Under the pieces are notes generated by a model. That model worked only from the letters and a program-made list of their open reading frames with translations. It ran no database searches and was not told where the DNA came from. A program made the position numbers and the translations under genes. Positions 41,113 through 52,299 of a DNA stretch of 64,000 nucleotides are shown here, in pieces (positions within the stretch are counted from its first letter, which is position 1; each line of letters opens with the position of its first letter). The stretch lies in assembly GCF_000706645.1 (NCBI RefSeq), contig NZ_KL407337.1, positions 436,320 through 500,319 of the forward strand, given 5' to 3'. The stretch comes from Bartonella rochalimae ATCC BAA-1498 (GTDB lineage: Bacteria; Pseudomonadota; Alphaproteobacteria; Rhizobiales; Rhizobiaceae).

Positions 41113-42455
41113 CGTCTTCTTCTACCTCCACGAAGTTTTGATTTTTCAATCAATCCCTTATATTGGTGCGCAACAAGACTCCCCTGAATTTGAGCAACTG
41201 TATCAAGTGTAACAGTAACAACAATGAGTAAAGATGTACCACCAAGATAAAAAGGAATATGCAATGTTGATATCATAAACTCAGGAAGTAAACAAATCAG
41301 AATAATATAAATAGCTCCAATAACAGTAATACGCGTTAAAACGTAATCAATATACTCAGCCGTACGCTCACCAGGGCGAATCCCTGGGATAAAACCAGAA
41401 TGCCTTTTTAATTGTTCAGCTGTATCACTTGGACTGAATACAATAGCTGTATAGAAAAAGCAAAAAAATGCCATCAAAGCAGCGTAAACAATCATATAAA
41501 GTGGTTGTCCATGACTAAGGAAAAAAGAAATATTTTGAACCCATTGCGGCATTTTATCAGAAAAATTATTAATAGTTGCAGGTAATAATAATAAAGATGA
41601 AGCAAAAATTGGCGGAATAACACCAGCAGTATTTAACTTCAAAGGAAAATGAGACATATCACCTTGAAACATCTGATTTCCAACTTGACGCTTTGGATAC
41701 TGAATAATAATCCTCCTTTGTGCCCGCTCTACAAAAACAATAACTCCAATAATAAGAACAGCAACAACAACAATTCCTATTAATAAAAAAGTTGATAAAT
41801 CAGCTTGACTATGAGCAGTTAAAAGTTGAGCAAACGTAGAAGGAAAATTTGCTACAATACCTGTAAAAATAATGAGAGAAATTCCATTACCAATGCCACG
41901 TGATGTAATCTGCTCACCAAGCCACATCAAAAATATTGTGCCACCAACTAATGAAATAACTGCTGAAATACGAAATATTATACCTGGTTCTATAACTATT
42001 TGGAGACCTGTTCCTATGCCAGTTTCAAGCGCAACTGCAATACCAAAAGCTTGTAAAATTGCCAATATAACAGTCATATAACGAGTATATTGATTGATGA
42101 TCTTACGACCGAATTCCCCCTCTTTTTTGAGAGCTTCTAATGAAGGAACAATCGATGTTAATAACTGTACAATAATTGATGCTGATATATAAGGCATTAT
42201 ACCTAAAGCAAAAATTGCCATACGCCCAACAGCACCCCCAGCAAACATATTAAACAGCCCTAATACACCAGATGCATGATGTTCAAATGTTTGTCGTAAA
42301 ACATCAATATTAATACCCGGTAGAGAAATATAAGTACCAAAACGATACACAAGAAGCGCAGCCAAAGTAAACCAAATACGTTTTTTTAATTCAGTTGCAC
42401 GCGAAAAAGCGCCAAAATTCATATTGGAAACCAATTGCTCTGCAGCCGATGCCAT
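41109..42455 (-). CDS. secY: Preprotein translocase subunit SecY
   Basis: The 448-residue, ten-span channel of the Sec translocon. Family blocks include [23 protein letters not shown], the plug region [46 protein letters not shown] and the cytoplasmic loops with [18 protein letters not shown]. It lies between rplO and adk in the spc cluster, the universal order, with a four-base overlap into adk. Confidence 0.98.
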   Translation of the reverse strand: MASAAEQLVSNMNFGAFSRATELKKRIWFTLAALLVYRFGTYISLPGINIDVLRQTFEHHASGVLGLFNMFAGGAVGRMAIFALGIMPYISASIIVQLLTSIVPSLEALKKEGEFGRKIINQYTRYMTVILAILQAFGIAVALETGIGTGLQIVIEPGIIFRISAVISLVGGTIFLMWLGEQITSRGIGNGISLIIFTGIVANFPSTFAQLLTAHSQADLSTFLLIGIVVVAVLIIGVIVFVERAQRRIIIQYPKRQVGNQMFQGDMSHFPLKLNTAGVIPPIFASSLLLLPATINNFSDKMPQWVQNISFFLSHGQPLYMIVYAALMAFFCFFYTAIVFSPSDTAEQLKRHSGFIPGIRPGERTAEYIDYVLTRITVIGAIYIILICLLPEFMISTLHIPFYLGGTSLLIVVTVTLDTVAQIQGSLVAHQYKGLIEKSKLRGGRRRR

Positions 42456-42607
42456 AAATTTTCTCCAGTTTATAGGCTAAATCTTTAACTTAAATAAACA
42501 TAACCTTTAGAATTCATACCACCATATAAAAAACGAAAGGCTCAATATTCTTTATAAATAATGAAGTAAAAGAGAGTTCATATTTCCCTGCATTATTTAG
42601 TCCGTAA

Positions 42608-43075
42608 TTATTGAGTAACTTTGCAAAAATTAACCTGACCACCAGCCTTTTCAATCTTTTTACGAGCCATTTCAGAAGCCCCAGAAACATTAAATGTCAT
42701 CTTAACTTTTAGCTCTCCATCAGAAAGAAGGCGCACACCATCTTTTACCCGACTAATAATACCAGCTTCTTTTAATGTAACAACATCAACTGATTTCTCA
42801 ATATCCAATTTACCCGCATCAACTGCTAACTGAATACGGCCTAATGAAACTTCATTGTAAGCTTTAGAAAATAAATTCTTAAATCCGCGCTTTGGTAAAC
42901 GGCGATAAATAGGCATTTGCCCTCCTTCAAAACCATTAAGCGACACACCAGAACGTGACTTCTGACCTTTAACACCACAACCACCAGTTTTACCGGTTCC
43001 AGAACCAATACCACGCCCAATACGCTTACGGCTCTTTGTTGCGCCCTCACGATCACGTAATTCATTGAGCTTCAT
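42608..43075 (-). CDS. rplO: 50S ribosomal protein L15
   Basis: A 155-residue protein late in 50S assembly. It begins [32 protein letters not shown] and has the GQKSRSGV and [18 protein letters not shown] blocks. It follows rpmD after 20 bp and precedes secY after 152 bp. Confidence 0.98.
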   Translation of the reverse strand: MKLNELRDREGATKSRKRIGRGIGSGTGKTGGCGVKGQKSRSGVSLNGFEGGQMPIYRRLPKRGFKNLFSKAYNEVSLGRIQLAVDAGKLDIEKSVDVVTLKEAGIISRVKDGVRLLSDGELKVKMTFNVSGASEMARKKIEKAGGQVNFCKVTQ

Positions 43076-43095
43076 TTTATATACTCCTGCAACCT

Positions 43096-43302
43096 TTAAT
43101 TTTTTTCTATAACGCGAACAAGATGCTTAACCTTAGCAATCATACCCCGCACACAAGGTGTATCTTCCAAAACACGACGACGATGCATTTTATTTAATCC
43201 AAGTCCCTTTAATGTTGCACATTGAACTCGCGGTTTTCGAATCGCACTTCTAATTTGTTCTACCGTCACAATCTTGCTAATCTGAGATTTTTTTTGAATC
43301 AT
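43096..43302 (-). CDS. rpmD: 50S ribosomal protein L30
   Basis: A 68-residue protein ([21 protein letters not shown]) with the family pattern [33 protein letters not shown]. The frame opens seven codons earlier, but ATG 43302 has an AAGGGA Shine-Dalgarno. It lies between rpsE and rplO. Confidence 0.95.
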   Translation of the reverse strand: MIQKKSQISKIVTVEQIRSAIRKPRVQCATLKGLGLNKMHRRRVLEDTPCVRGMIAKVKHLVRVIEKN

Positions 43303-43332
43303 TTTTAATTCCCTTTTCGACAAGCCTAGACA

Positions 43333-43881
43333 TTATTCTTCCGAATCAATCATATTTTGACGACGCGACTGCAATACTGAATACTTAATACCTCGCTGGG
43401 CCGCAATACTTTTAGGATGCACTTGGCGCTTTAACGCATCAAAGGTAGCACGTACCATATTATAGGGATTTGATGACCCTAATGATTTCGCAATAACATC
43501 CTGCATACCAAGTGTCTCAAAAATAGCACGCATTGGCCCGCCAGCGATAATACCAGTACCAGCAGAAGCTGCGCGTAACAAAACATAACCAGCACCATGA
43601 CGACCTTCAACATCATGATGTAATGTACGTCCAGACCGCAGCGGTACATGAATCATTTCACGTTTTGCAGACTCTGTAGCCTTACGAACTGCCTCAGGCA
43701 CTTCACGCGCTTTACCATGACCAAAACCAACACGCCCCTTTTGATCTCCAACAACAACAAGAGCAGCAAAACCAAAACGCCGACCACCCTTCACAACTTT
43801 AGAAACACGATTAATATGAACAAGCTTATCAACAAACTCACTATCACGTTCATCCCGATCACTACGCTCTTTTTGTGCCAT
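43333..43881 (-). CDS. rpsE: 30S ribosomal protein S5
   Basis: A 182-residue protein at the mRNA entry site that helps translational accuracy. The S5 double-stranded RNA-binding domain reads [30 protein letters not shown] and the C-terminal domain has [30 protein letters not shown]. The start ATG at 43881 has a GAGGA Shine-Dalgarno. It is 116 bp after rplR. Confidence 0.98.
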   Translation of the reverse strand: MAQKERSDRDERDSEFVDKLVHINRVSKVVKGGRRFGFAALVVVGDQKGRVGFGHGKAREVPEAVRKATESAKREMIHVPLRSGRTLHHDVEGRHGAGYVLLRAASAGTGIIAGGPMRAIFETLGMQDVIAKSLGSSNPYNMVRATFDALKRQVHPKSIAAQRGIKYSVLQSRRQNMIDSEE

Positions 43882-43997
43882 TCCTCATTCCTTTTTTCTT
43901 TTCCGGAAGCACGCTAACAAAGTCCCAGCACGAAATCAAAGGAACTTGTATGAAATATCCTAAAGATCTCCTTACTAAACTTTCTAAGCTATACACT

Positions 43998-44360
43998 TTA
44001 AAAATTTAAACCACCCTCACGAGCAGCTTCAGCCAAAGCTTTTATTCTACCATGATAAACATATGGCCCACGATCAAAAACAACTTCATTAACACCAGCT
44101 TTTTTCGCACGCTCAGCAATTAACTTACCAACAACAAAAGCAGCTTCTTTATCAGAACCACTTTTTAAAGAGTTCTTTAAATTCTTTTCAAGAGTACACG
44201 CAGAAACAAGAGTATGTCCACGTGTATCATCAATAATTTGAGCATAAATATTCTGATTTGAGCGATAAACACTAAGCCGTAGACGACCATTATCAACCGC
44301 TTTAATTTGACGACGAACACGTTGGGCTCTACGTTGAACAATCCGCTTAGAAGAAACCAT
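43998..44360 (-). CDS. rplR: 50S ribosomal protein L18
   Basis: A 120-residue 5S rRNA-binding protein. The family blocks [29 protein letters not shown] and [28 protein letters not shown] are intact. It lies 12 bp downstream of rplF. Confidence 0.98.
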   Translation of the reverse strand: MVSSKRIVQRRAQRVRRQIKAVDNGRLRLSVYRSNQNIYAQIIDDTRGHTLVSACTLEKNLKNSLKSGSDKEAAFVVGKLIAERAKKAGVNEVVFDRGPYVYHGRIKALAEAAREGGLNF

Positions 44361-44372
44361 GTCATGAAATCC

Positions 44373-44906
44373 TTATTTCTTTTTACCTTCTTTACGAACA
44401 ATATGCTCATCTGCATACTTCACACCTTTACCCTTATAAGGTTCAGGCGCACGATATTTGCGAATTTCTGCCGCTACTTGTCCAACCTTCTGTTTATCAA
44501 TTCCGAAAACAACAATTTCTGTCGGCTTAGGAACTGTTATAGTAACGTCAGCTGGTACTTTATAAATGACATCATGAGAAAAACCTAATGATAACTGAAT
44601 ATCTTTACCCTGCAACGCAGCACGATAACCAACACCATTAATTTCCAGTTTCTTTTCAAAACCATCTTTTACACCACAAAAAATATTCCCAATCATTGAG
44701 CGTGACATACCCCACTTAGAACGAGCACCCTTTGATTGATCACGTGGCTCTACTAATACAACATTTTCCTCAAGCTTAACTAAAACCTCATCATTAACGA
44801 CATAACTCAGCTCACCTTTCGGACCTTTTACCTTAACCAACTGGCCGTCAATGATAGCGGTAACTCCAGAAGGAACTGGAATGGGTTTTTTTCCAATACG
44901 AGACAT
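44373..44906 (-). CDS. rplF: 50S ribosomal protein L6
   Basis: A 177-residue protein near the sarcin-ricin loop. It starts [19 protein letters not shown] and has [27 protein letters not shown] and the end [28 protein letters not shown]. It lies between rpsH and rplR. Confidence 0.98.
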   Translation of the reverse strand: MSRIGKKPIPVPSGVTAIIDGQLVKVKGPKGELSYVVNDEVLVKLEENVVLVEPRDQSKGARSKWGMSRSMIGNIFCGVKDGFEKKLEINGVGYRAALQGKDIQLSLGFSHDVIYKVPADVTITVPKPTEIVVFGIDKQKVGQVAAEIRKYRAPEPYKGKGVKYADEHIVRKEGKKK

Positions 44907-44945
44907 TATTCTTAACCTGTTTTTCTTCCATTTTCTTTAAATTAA

Positions 44946-45344
44946 TCAGAAAACACGACAGAGAAGCTCTCCACCAACATTTTGTTTACGCGCCTCATGA
45001 TCCGCCATCACTCCGTTAGGAGTTGATAAAATTGAAATACCAAGACCATTCGCCACTGGAGGAATAGCTTTAGCAGAAACATAAACACGACGACCTGGCT
45101 TTGAAACACGCGAAATTTCACGAATAACGGCTGAACCTTCAAAATATTTTAGCTCAATTTCAATTGAAGACTTTCCATTACCTAAATCAACCTGATTATA
45201 TCCACGAATATAACCTTCCAATTTCAGAGCATCAAGAACCCCTGCACGAAGTTTAGATGCAGGAGTAATGACCTTTCCTTTTTTACGACCAAGCGCATTC
45301 CGAATACGGGTTAACATATCACCAAGAGGATCTGACATAGACAT
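44946..45344 (-). CDS. rpsH: 30S ribosomal protein S8
   Basis: A 132-residue primary 16S rRNA-binding protein, known elsewhere as the repressor of the spc operon. It starts [20 protein letters not shown] and ends with [31 protein letters not shown]. The start could be two codons later (MSDPLGD). It lies 14 bp after rpsN. Confidence 0.97.
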   Translation of the reverse strand: MSMSDPLGDMLTRIRNALGRKKGKVITPASKLRAGVLDALKLEGYIRGYNQVDLGNGKSSIEIELKYFEGSAVIREISRVSKPGRRVYVSAKAIPPVANGLGISILSTPNGVMADHEARKQNVGGELLCRVF

Positions 45345-45358
45345 CTAATAACCTCTCC

Positions 45359-45664
45359 CTACCAGCTAGACTTAACAATTCCAGGAATATACCCCAAAGA
45401 CCCAAGATCACGCAATGCAATCCGTGACATCTTTAATTTACGATAATAAGCACGCGGACGACCCGAAATTTCACAACGGTTACGAATACGAACTTTTGCA
45501 GAATTACGAGGCAACTGTGCCAACTGAATAGAAGCTTTAAAGCGCTCTTCAAGCAAAACTTCCTGATTCATCACTATTGCTTTTAAACGCGCACGACGTG
45601 CAGCATAACGCTTCACCATCCTTTCACGACGTTTATTTTTTTCAACGGCACTCACTTTAGCCAT
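45359..45664 (-). CDS. rpsN: 30S ribosomal protein S14
   Basis: A 101-residue head protein. It is the long zinc-independent form: the segment [29 protein letters not shown] has a single cysteine, not the CxxC pairs of the short form. It lies 24 bp downstream of rplE and just before rpsH. Confidence 0.98.
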   Translation of the reverse strand: MAKVSAVEKNKRRERMVKRYAARRARLKAIVMNQEVLLEERFKASIQLAQLPRNSAKVRIRNRCEISGRPRAYYRKLKMSRIALRDLGSLGYIPGIVKSSW

Positions 45665-45688
45665 AACTTCACCTCGCTATATTTGCCG

Positions 45689-46246
45689 TTACGAACGAAA
45701 CGGAAAATTAAAAGCACGTAATAACTCACGCGCTTCATCATCCGTTTTCGCTGTCGTACAAACAATAATATCCATACCCCAAATCTGATCAACTTTATCG
45801 TAGTCAATTTCTGGAAACACAATATGCTCTTTAATACCCATAGCAAAATTGCCACGACTGTCAAAACTTTTTGGATTCAAACCACGAAAATCACGAACCC
45901 GTGGAAGCGCAATTGTAATAAGACGATCCAAAAACTCAAACATACGATCTTTACGTAGTGTTACCTTAGCTCCAAGAGGCATCCCTTCACGTACTTTAAA
46001 GGTCGCAATAGAATTACGTGCACGGGTAACAATAGCTTTTTGACCCGTTATCAATGCCAAATCTCCAGCTGCAATAGAGGGCTTTTTTGAATCAGCCGTC
46101 GCCTCACCGATCCCCATATTAATCACAATCTTATCAAGACGGGGTATTTGCATTTCATTTTTATAATTAAACTTTTCTTGAAGTATTTTACGAACCACTT
46201 CAAAATAATGCGCCTTCATACGCGGCTTTTGTTTTTCCTCAGCCAT
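45689..46246 (-). CDS. rplE: 50S ribosomal protein L5
   Basis: A 185-residue 5S rRNA-binding protein at the central protuberance. Typical blocks are [48 protein letters not shown] and [19 protein letters not shown]. Its start overlaps the end of rplX by eight bases. Confidence 0.98.
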   Translation of the reverse strand: MAEEKQKPRMKAHYFEVVRKILQEKFNYKNEMQIPRLDKIVINMGIGEATADSKKPSIAAGDLALITGQKAIVTRARNSIATFKVREGMPLGAKVTLRKDRMFEFLDRLITIALPRVRDFRGLNPKSFDSRGNFAMGIKEHIVFPEIDYDKVDQIWGMDIIVCTTAKTDDEARELLRAFNFPFRS

Positions 46247-46553
46247 TAATTAATTCTCCTGAACGCTTGGCAAAGCGAACCTTATCACCATCCGCATTCA
46301 AACGAAAACCTACACGAGTAGGCTTACCATCTCTAGGATCAGAGAGTGCTAAATTAGATAAATGAATAGGAGCCTCCTTAGAAATAATTCCAGCTTCTTG
46401 CTTTTGCGTTTGACGTTGATGACGTTTAACCATATTAAGCCCAAGCACAAGAGCATTATTCTCCTTTGGATTCACCTTGATGACTTCACCTTTACATCCC
46501 TTATCCTTACCGGACAAGACAACCACTTTATCACCTTTTCGAATCTTTTGCAT
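46239..46553 (-). CDS. rplX: 50S ribosomal protein L24
   Basis: A 104-residue early assembly protein with a KOW motif ([24 protein letters not shown]). The frame also allows a GTG at 46562, but ATG 46553 has the AAGGGGTGG Shine-Dalgarno (which includes that GTG) and fits the family. It overlaps rplE. Confidence 0.96.
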   Translation of the reverse strand: MQKIRKGDKVVVLSGKDKGCKGEVIKVNPKENNALVLGLNMVKRHQRQTQKQEAGIISKEAPIHLSNLALSDPRDGKPTRVGFRLNADGDKVRFAKRSGELING

Positions 46554-46565
46554 AATATCCACCCC

Positions 46566-46934
46566 TTATAATACTTCAGGAGCAAGAGAAATGATCTTCA
46601 TATGGTTTTTACCACGAAGCTCACGGGGAACCGGCCCAAAAATACGTGTACCAATTGGTTCTTTCTTATTATCAACTAAAACAGCAGCATTCCTATCAAA
46701 ACGAATTACACTACCATCCACGCGACGAATATCTTTGGCAGTACGAACCACTACAGCTTTCATCACATCTCCTTTTTTTACACGTCCACGAGGAATAGCG
46801 TCCTTAACCGAAACAACAATAATGTCGCCGACCAAAGCATACTTCCGCTTTGAACCGCCTAACACTTTGATGCACATGACACGACGTGCACCAGAATTAT
46901 CTGCAACATCGAGGTTTGTTTGCATCTGAATCAT
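46566..46934 (-). CDS. rplN: 50S ribosomal protein L14
   Basis: A 122-residue intersubunit bridge protein, [20 protein letters not shown] with [12 protein letters not shown]-type and [28 protein letters not shown] blocks. The open frame reaches 46958, but ATG 46934 has an AGGTGG Shine-Dalgarno and matches the family length. It lies 12 bp ahead of rplX. Confidence 0.97.
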   Translation of the reverse strand: MIQMQTNLDVADNSGARRVMCIKVLGGSKRKYALVGDIIVVSVKDAIPRGRVKKGDVMKAVVVRTAKDIRRVDGSVIRFDRNAAVLVDNKKEPIGTRIFGPVPRELRGKNHMKIISLAPEVL

Positions 46935-47081
46935 GAATGGCCACCTTTTCTTAAACACCCATATCCGGATAAATATTTGATATACCTGAACTCACCCGCC
47001 AAATAACGATAAAGTTTTTATTTCAAAACCCACCAATGAATATAAACCAAAATTAAATTTTAAAACAACCCACCTAGTTAA

Positions 47082-47321
47082 CTACGCTACACTATCTTTA
47101 ACGACAATCCAACGCTTATCTTTCGAGATTGGCTTAGATTCCTGAATAAAAATCCGATCTCCAATTTTGAACTGATTATTCTCATCATGTGCTTTATATT
47201 TTTTAGATTGCCGAACCGTCTTTTGAAGCAACGGATGAGAATAGCGACGCTCCACCTTAACAACAACAGTTTTATCACTCTTGTCACTAACGACAACACC
47301 TTGCAAAATGCGTTTAGGCAT
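47082..47321 (-). CDS. rpsQ: 30S ribosomal protein S17
   Basis: A 79-residue primary 16S rRNA-binding protein: [47 protein letters not shown] is the family pattern in order, ending in [11 protein letters not shown] 147 bp gap follows before rplN. Confidence 0.97.
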   Translation of the reverse strand: MPKRILQGVVVSDKSDKTVVVKVERRYSHPLLQKTVRQSKKYKAHDENNQFKIGDRIFIQESKPISKDKRWIVVKDSVA

Positions 47322-47332
47322 ATCTTACTTCC

Positions 47333-47533
47333 TTAAGCCTTGTTTTCGTTCATTTTCTGACGAAGAAATGTTTTAATACGTGCAATATTACGACGAACTT
47401 GTTTAACCCGTGTAGTCTTCTCTAACTGACCTGTTGCTTTCTGAAAACGCAAATTAAACTGTTCTTTTTTTAATTTAGCCAATTCATTTTTCATTTGCTC
47501 GAGCGTTTGCGCTCGTAATTCTGCAGCTTTCAT
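47333..47533 (-). CDS. rpmC: 50S ribosomal protein L29
   Basis: A 66-residue protein at the tunnel exit that takes part in trigger-factor and SRP docking. It is two helices: [55 protein letters not shown] in order. It lies 12 bp after rplP and 11 bp before rpsQ. Confidence 0.97.
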   Translation of the reverse strand: MKAAELRAQTLEQMKNELAKLKKEQFNLRFQKATGQLEKTTRVKQVRRNIARIKTFLRQKMNENKA

Positions 47534-47545
47534 TGCCTAACCTCT

Positions 47546-47959
47546 TTATTCAGAAATACGCTGTACGAAACGAGTCTTAACAGGAAGCTTTGCTGCACCT
47601 AACCTAAGTGCTTCACGCGCCACATCCTCAGGAACCCCATCAAGCTCAAACATAACACGCCCAGGTGCAACACGCACCGCCCAATAATCCACACTCCCCT
47701 TACCTTTACCCATACGAACTTCAGTTGGCTTAGACGTAACAGGAACATCCGGAAAAATACGAATCCATACACGACCAGAACGCTTCATATAACGTGTAAT
47801 TGCACGACGCGCTGCCTCAATTTGACGGGCAGTAACACGCTCTGGCTCAATAGCTTTCAAACCATAAGCACCGAAATTCAAGCTTGTTCCTCCCTTTGAA
47901 GAACCATGAATACGCCCCTTAAATTGTTTACGGAACTTTGTGCGCTTTGGCTGCAACAT
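47546..47959 (-). CDS. rplP: 50S ribosomal protein L16
   Basis: A 137-residue protein at the A-site tRNA elbow. It starts [19 protein letters not shown] and has [42 protein letters not shown]. It lies 36 bp after rpsC. Confidence 0.98.
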   Translation of the reverse strand: MLQPKRTKFRKQFKGRIHGSSKGGTSLNFGAYGLKAIEPERVTARQIEAARRAITRYMKRSGRVWIRIFPDVPVTSKPTEVRMGKGKGSVDYWAVRVAPGRVMFELDGVPEDVAREALRLGAAKLPVKTRFVQRISE

Positions 47960-47995
47960 TGCTCTCTACTCCAAATTTCTAACTCAACCACAAAA

Positions 47996-48706
47996 TTAAA
48001 CATTTTCGCGGCGACGATTCAATAAAGAACTCGAATGATCACCCTCTACAGCACGACGCTCCGAAGCCATTGGATCATGTTCAAGAATTTCACCCTTAAA
48101 AACCCAAACTTTAACACCACAAATACCATAGGCAGTTTTAGCTTCTGCTGTACCATAATCAACATCAGCTCGCAATGTATGAAGTGGAACACGACCTTCG
48201 CGATACCATTCCATACGAGCAATCTCAGCCCCTCCAAGACGACCAGAGCAATTAATACGAATCCCTTCAGCTCCAAGACGCATAGCAGACTGAACAGCAC
48301 GCTTCATTGCACGTCGAAAAGCAACACGACGCTCAAGTTGCTGAGCAATAGACTGAGCAATAATTGTGGAATCAATTTCTGGTTTACGAATTTCAACAAT
48401 ATTCAGTGAAGTTTCAGCATCAGTCATTTCTGAAAGCTTGCGACGCAATTTCTCAATATCAGCACCTCTTTTACCAATGATTAAACCAGGGCGTGCTGAA
48501 TGAATAGTTATACGACACTTTTTATGAGGACGCTCAATAACAACCTTAGAAATGGCAGCTTGCTTTAATTCCTCAATTACATACAAGCGAATTTTTACAT
48601 CTTCATGAAGAAGACGCCCATATTCACCACTATCAGCATACCACCGTGAATCCCAGGTCCGATTAACTCCAAGACGAAGTCCTATTGGATTGATCTTCTG
48701 TCCCAT
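47996..48706 (-). CDS. rpsC: 30S ribosomal protein S3
   Basis: A 236-residue head protein with mRNA helicase function at the entry tunnel. It starts [24 protein letters not shown]; the type II KH domain carries [18 protein letters not shown], and the C-terminal domain has [33 protein letters not shown]. The ATG overlaps the rplV stop by one base. Confidence 0.98.
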   Translation of the reverse strand: MGQKINPIGLRLGVNRTWDSRWYADSGEYGRLLHEDVKIRLYVIEELKQAAISKVVIERPHKKCRITIHSARPGLIIGKRGADIEKLRRKLSEMTDAETSLNIVEIRKPEIDSTIIAQSIAQQLERRVAFRRAMKRAVQSAMRLGAEGIRINCSGRLGGAEIARMEWYREGRVPLHTLRADVDYGTAEAKTAYGICGVKVWVFKGEILEHDPMASERRAVEGDHSSSLLNRRRENV

Positions 48707-49095
48707 TATGCAACCTCCCCTTTTTCTACAACTTCACGAACAATAATAGTGAGATGAGAAAATGGACGCTTCACTCGACTAGCTCGACCACGCCCTCGAA
48801 CATGAAAACGCTTCATTACAATAGATTTACCAACATATGCTTCTGCAACGATCAAGGAATCAATATCAAGATTATGATTATTTTCCGCATTAGCAATTGC
48901 CGATTCAAGAGCACTTCGAACAGTACCAGCAATACGCTTACGCGAAAATGCCAAATCAGCCAATGCCATATTAACTTTTTTACCACGTATCATTTCAGCA
49001 ACCAAATTAAGCTTCTGCGGACTTACACGAACTGTTCGGGCGACAGCTTTTGCTTCAATATCTTTAAGTTGGCGTGGAACCTTAGCTTTGCCCAT
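48706..49095 (-). CDS. rplV: 50S ribosomal protein L22
   Basis: A 129-residue exit-tunnel protein. The fold runs from [27 protein letters not shown] to the long tunnel hairpin [30 protein letters not shown]. No duplication or gap in the hairpin, the place of macrolide-resistance changes, is evident. It abuts rpsS (two-base spacer). Confidence 0.97.
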   Translation of the reverse strand: MGKAKVPRQLKDIEAKAVARTVRVSPQKLNLVAEMIRGKKVNMALADLAFSRKRIAGTVRSALESAIANAENNHNLDIDSLIVAEAYVGKSIVMKRFHVRGRGRASRVKRPFSHLTIIVREVVEKGEVA

Positions 49096-49097
49096 TC

Positions 49098-49376
49098 CTA
49101 CTTCCTCTTCGCTTTTTTATCTGCACCATGCCCATAATAGGTCCGGGTGGGAGCAAATTCACCAAATTTGTGCCCGACCATTTCTTCAGAAACAGAAACA
49201 GGAATATGTTTATTGCCGTTGTAAACACCAAAAGTCAAACCAACAAATTGTGGTAAAATAGTAGAACGGCGACTCCACATTTTAATTACCTCATTACGTC
49301 CACTAGCGCGAACTTTCTCTGCTTTCTTAAGAAGATAGCCGTCAACAAACGGACCTTTCCAAACTGAACGAACCAC
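49098..49376 (-). CDS. rpsS: 30S ribosomal protein S19
   Basis: A 92-residue head protein that pairs with S13. It starts [23 protein letters not shown] and has the signature [45 protein letters not shown]. It lies 15 bp after rplB. Confidence 0.98.
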   Translation of the reverse strand: MVRSVWKGPFVDGYLLKKAEKVRASGRNEVIKMWSRRSTILPQFVGLTFGVYNGNKHIPVSVSEEMVGHKFGEFAPTRTYYGHGADKKAKRK

Positions 49377-49391
49377 TTTAGACTACCTTTC

Positions 49392-50225
49392 CTATTTCTT
49401 ACGCTGGTGACGAGAACGCATAATAAACTTGTCAGTGGCTCTATTGGAACGTGTACGCCTACCTTTCGTAGGCTTTCCCCAAGGAGACACTGGATGACGA
49501 CCACCTGATGTGCGACCTTCACCACCACCATGCGGATGATCAACTGGATTCATAGCAACTCCACGAACATGTGGACGCTTACCACGCCAGCGTGACCGAC
49601 CAGCTTTACCATCACTAATATTCCCATGATCAGGATTTGAAACAGCACCAACCGTTGCAAAACAATTACCTGAAACCAAACGTTGTTCACCAGAATTAAG
49701 ACGAAGAATAGCCATCCCTTCATCTCGCCCAACCAATTGCACATAAGTCCCTGCTGAACGCGCAATCTGACCACCTTTTCCAGGCTTCATTTCAACGTTA
49801 TGAACAATAGTACCAATAGGCATATTACTAAGAGGCATCGCATTGCCTAACTTAACATCAACATTTGAACCAGCAATAACAGAGTCACCAACATCAAGAC
49901 GCTGCGGTGCAAGAATATAACTCAAGTGCCCATCTTCATAATGAATCAACGCAATAAAAGCCGTACGATTTGGATCGTATTCCAAACGCTCAACTTTTGC
50001 AAACATATCACGCTTGATACGCTTAAAATCAATAAGCCTATAACTACGCTTATGACCACCACCTTGAAAACGAGCAGTAATTCTGCCACGATTATTGCGA
50101 CCACCTTTTGACGGCAAGCCCTCTGTTAATCTCTTTACAGGTTTACCTTTATAAAGATCAGAACGATCCACAATAACGAGCTGACGCTGTCCGGGCGTAG
50201 TCGAATTAAAATGCTTAAGTGCCAT
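49392..50225 (-). CDS. rplB: 50S ribosomal protein L2
   Basis: A 277-residue primary 23S rRNA-binding protein needed for peptidyl-transferase activity and subunit joining. It starts [24 protein letters not shown]; the C-terminal signature [36 protein letters not shown] includes the conserved His. It lies 20 bp after rplW. Confidence 0.98.
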   Translation of the reverse strand: MALKHFNSTTPGQRQLVIVDRSDLYKGKPVKRLTEGLPSKGGRNNRGRITARFQGGGHKRSYRLIDFKRIKRDMFAKVERLEYDPNRTAFIALIHYEDGHLSYILAPQRLDVGDSVIAGSNVDVKLGNAMPLSNMPIGTIVHNVEMKPGKGGQIARSAGTYVQLVGRDEGMAILRLNSGEQRLVSGNCFATVGAVSNPDHGNISDGKAGRSRWRGKRPHVRGVAMNPVDHPHGGGEGRTSGGRHPVSPWGKPTKGRRTRSNRATDKFIMRSRHQRKK

Positions 50226-50245
50226 TCTTCTAACCTCTGAACCTT

Positions 50246-50539
50246 CTATAAGCCTGCTAAAAAGTCAATTGATTGATCTTTGACAAGCGTTACAATTGCT
50301 TTTTTAACATCACTTTGCCGACCAACAATACCTTTGAAACGCCTCATTTTGCCCTTACGAACTATTGTATTCACTGCCTTAACCTTTACACTAAAAAGTG
50401 CTTCAATAGCAGCTTTAATTTCAGATTTTGTTGCTTTCTGAGCAACCTTAAAAACAACTTGATTATACTCAGAAAGCATAGTCGACTTCTCAGTAACAAC
50501 TGGACTTAAAATTATATCATAATAACGAAGATCCGTCAT
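50246..50539 (-). CDS. rplW: 50S ribosomal protein L23
   Basis: A 97-residue protein at the tunnel exit, the main docking site for trigger factor and SRP. It has [47 protein letters not shown] in order. Its start overlaps the rplD stop by four bases. Confidence 0.97.
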   Translation of the reverse strand: MTDLRYYDIILSPVVTEKSTMLSEYNQVVFKVAQKATKSEIKAAIEALFSVKVKAVNTIVRKGKMRRFKGIVGRQSDVKKAIVTLVKDQSIDFLAGL

Positions 50540-51159
50540 TTGAAACGCTCCTCAAGTGTCTCAACAGCCTCTTTTGACAAAACAAGCTTGCTGCGACGCA
50601 AAATATCATAAACATTAATCCCCTGAACTGGTAAAACATCAATATTAGGAATATTAGATGCTGCACGAAAAAAATTCACATCAACTTCTTTTCCACCAAT
50701 TAACAAAGCATTATTGAAACCAAGTTTAGAAAAATTCATATTCAGCATTTTTGTCTTTGCGTCTCGAATACTAAGCTCATCAACGATAATCAAATTATCT
50801 GTTTTTAATTTGACCGATAAAGCTAAACGCAACCCAAGAGCACGAACCTTTTTAGGAAGGTTATGCGCATGACTCCGCATCACCGGACCATGTGCTTTAC
50901 CACCACCTCGGAATTGCGGTGCCCGAGCAGAAGAATGACGGGCACGTCCAGTTCCTTTTTGTTTAAACATTTTCGCCCCTGTTCGCGATACATCAGACCG
51001 CCCTTGTGACTGATGCGTACCTTTTTGACGACGTGCAAGCTGCCAACGAACAACACGTTGCAAAATATCCTCACGAGGAGTAAGACCAAAAATATTTTCA
51101 GAAACTTTCAATTTACCGGCTTCTTTACCATCAAGAGTTTTTATAACAAGGTCCATCAT
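50536..51159 (-). CDS. rplD: 50S ribosomal protein L4
   Basis: A 207-residue protein whose extended loop lines the exit tunnel; in enterics it also represses the S10 operon. The loop segment [30 protein letters not shown] is intact and has no obvious macrolide-resistance change. Two ATGs in a row (51159 and 51156) can start it; the first overlaps the rplC TGA, giving translational coupling. Confidence 0.97.
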   Translation of the reverse strand: MMDLVIKTLDGKEAGKLKVSENIFGLTPREDILQRVVRWQLARRQKGTHQSQGRSDVSRTGAKMFKQKGTGRARHSSARAPQFRGGGKAHGPVMRSHAHNLPKKVRALGLRLALSVKLKTDNLIIVDELSIRDAKTKMLNMNFSKLGFNNALLIGGKEVDVNFFRAASNIPNIDVLPVQGINVYDILRRSKLVLSKEAVETLEERFK

Positions 51160-51896
51160 TCGGCTCCCTTAGATTCAGAAATTTCCGCCATTAAGGGAGT
51201 TGATCCCTTTTCCTCTTTAACAAGTCGGCGAATACCAGCAGGTTTTGGTGCATTATCAGGAAGACGCTTTTTTATAGCATCTCGCACTAAAATCCAAGAC
51301 CCTTTAGAACCAGAAACAGAACCACGCACTAAAATCAAACCACGATCAACATCCGTAGAAACAACTTCAATATTTTGAGTTGTTACACGTGCTTGCCCCA
51401 TATGACCAGCCATTTTTTTGCCTTTAAATACTTTTCCAGGATCTTGACATTGACCTGTTGAACCATGAGCACGATGTGTAATAGAATTACCATGGGAGGC
51501 ACGATGCCCACCAAAATTATGCCGCTTCATAACACCGGCAAACCCTTTACCAATACTTACACCTGTTACATCAACCCTTTGACCTGGCACGAAATGTTCC
51601 ACTGTAATTTCAGTACCAACATCAAGTAAATTATCAGGACTAACGCGAAATTCTGCTATTTTAGCCTTTGGCTCAACTACAGCTTTAGCAAAATGCCCAC
51701 GAAGAGCTTTAGATGTATTTTTAATTTTAGCAAATCCTACACCTAATTGAACAGCAGTATAACCATTTTTTTTAACTGTACGTTGAGCAATAACCTGACA
51801 TTTATCTAGACGAAGCACAGTTACTGGCACATGCTCACCAGCATCATTATAAATACGGGTCATACCTAACTTCTGTGCTATTACACCTGAACGCAT
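51156..51896 (-). CDS. rplC: 50S ribosomal protein L3
   Basis: A 246-residue early assembly protein that reaches into the peptidyl-transferase centre. It starts [18 protein letters not shown]; the central loop has [44 protein letters not shown]. The open frame starts at a TTG 24 bp upstream, but ATG 51896 is the family start with AAGGAA before it. It overlaps rplD. Confidence 0.97.
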   Translation of the reverse strand: MRSGVIAQKLGMTRIYNDAGEHVPVTVLRLDKCQVIAQRTVKKNGYTAVQLGVGFAKIKNTSKALRGHFAKAVVEPKAKIAEFRVSPDNLLDVGTEITVEHFVPGQRVDVTGVSIGKGFAGVMKRHNFGGHRASHGNSITHRAHGSTGQCQDPGKVFKGKKMAGHMGQARVTTQNIEVVSTDVDRGLILVRGSVSGSKGSWILVRDAIKKRLPDNAPKPAGIRRLVKEEKGSTPLMAEISESKGAE

Positions 51897-51923
51897 TGGG
51901 GCAGTTCCTTCTGTCTTCAAACC

Positions 51924-52232
51924 TCAGAGCTTGATTTCAACATCTACACCAGCAGAAAGATCAAGCTTCATCAGCGCATCTACCGTTTGTGGTGTTGGAT
52001 CAACAATATCAAGAAGACGTTTATGCGTACGCATTTCAAATTGTTCACGACTCTTCTTGTCAATGTGTGGGCCACGATTAACCGTAAACTTCTCAATCCG
52101 TGTTGGAAGCGGAATAGGACCACGGACATTAGCACCAGTACGCTTAGCGGTTGACACAATTTCACGCGTCGATGCATCAAGAATCCGATGATCAAATGCC
52201 TTTAAACGAATACGGATATTCTGGCCATTCAT
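51924..52232 (-). CDS. rpsJ: 30S ribosomal protein S10
   Basis: A 102-residue protein that also acts as NusE in antitermination with NusB and binds NusG. It starts [19 protein letters not shown] and has the signature [43 protein letters not shown]. The longer frame adds 16 residues not in the family, so ATG 52232 is chosen. It follows tuf copy 2, with a hairpin in the spacer. Confidence 0.97.
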   Translation of the reverse strand: MNGQNIRIRLKAFDHRILDASTREIVSTAKRTGANVRGPIPLPTRIEKFTVNRGPHIDKKSREQFEMRTHKRLLDIVDPTPQTVDALMKLDLSAGVDVEIKL

Positions 52233-52254
52233 GCTCTTTATTTCCTTAACATAT

Positions 52255-52283
52255 GAAATGTCCTCAACAATCAAAGACATTTC
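52255..52283 (-). promoter_or_regulatory. Hairpin between tuf copy 2 and rpsJ
   Basis: GAAATGTC (52255-52262) and GACATTTC (52276-52283) form a perfect eight-base-pair stem with a 13-base loop in the 67 bp between tuf and rpsJ. There is no T run. It may be a processing site that separates the str and S10 parts of the transcript, or part of an S10 leader. Confidence 0.42.
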
Positions 52284-52299
52284 TCAATGATTATCTCAC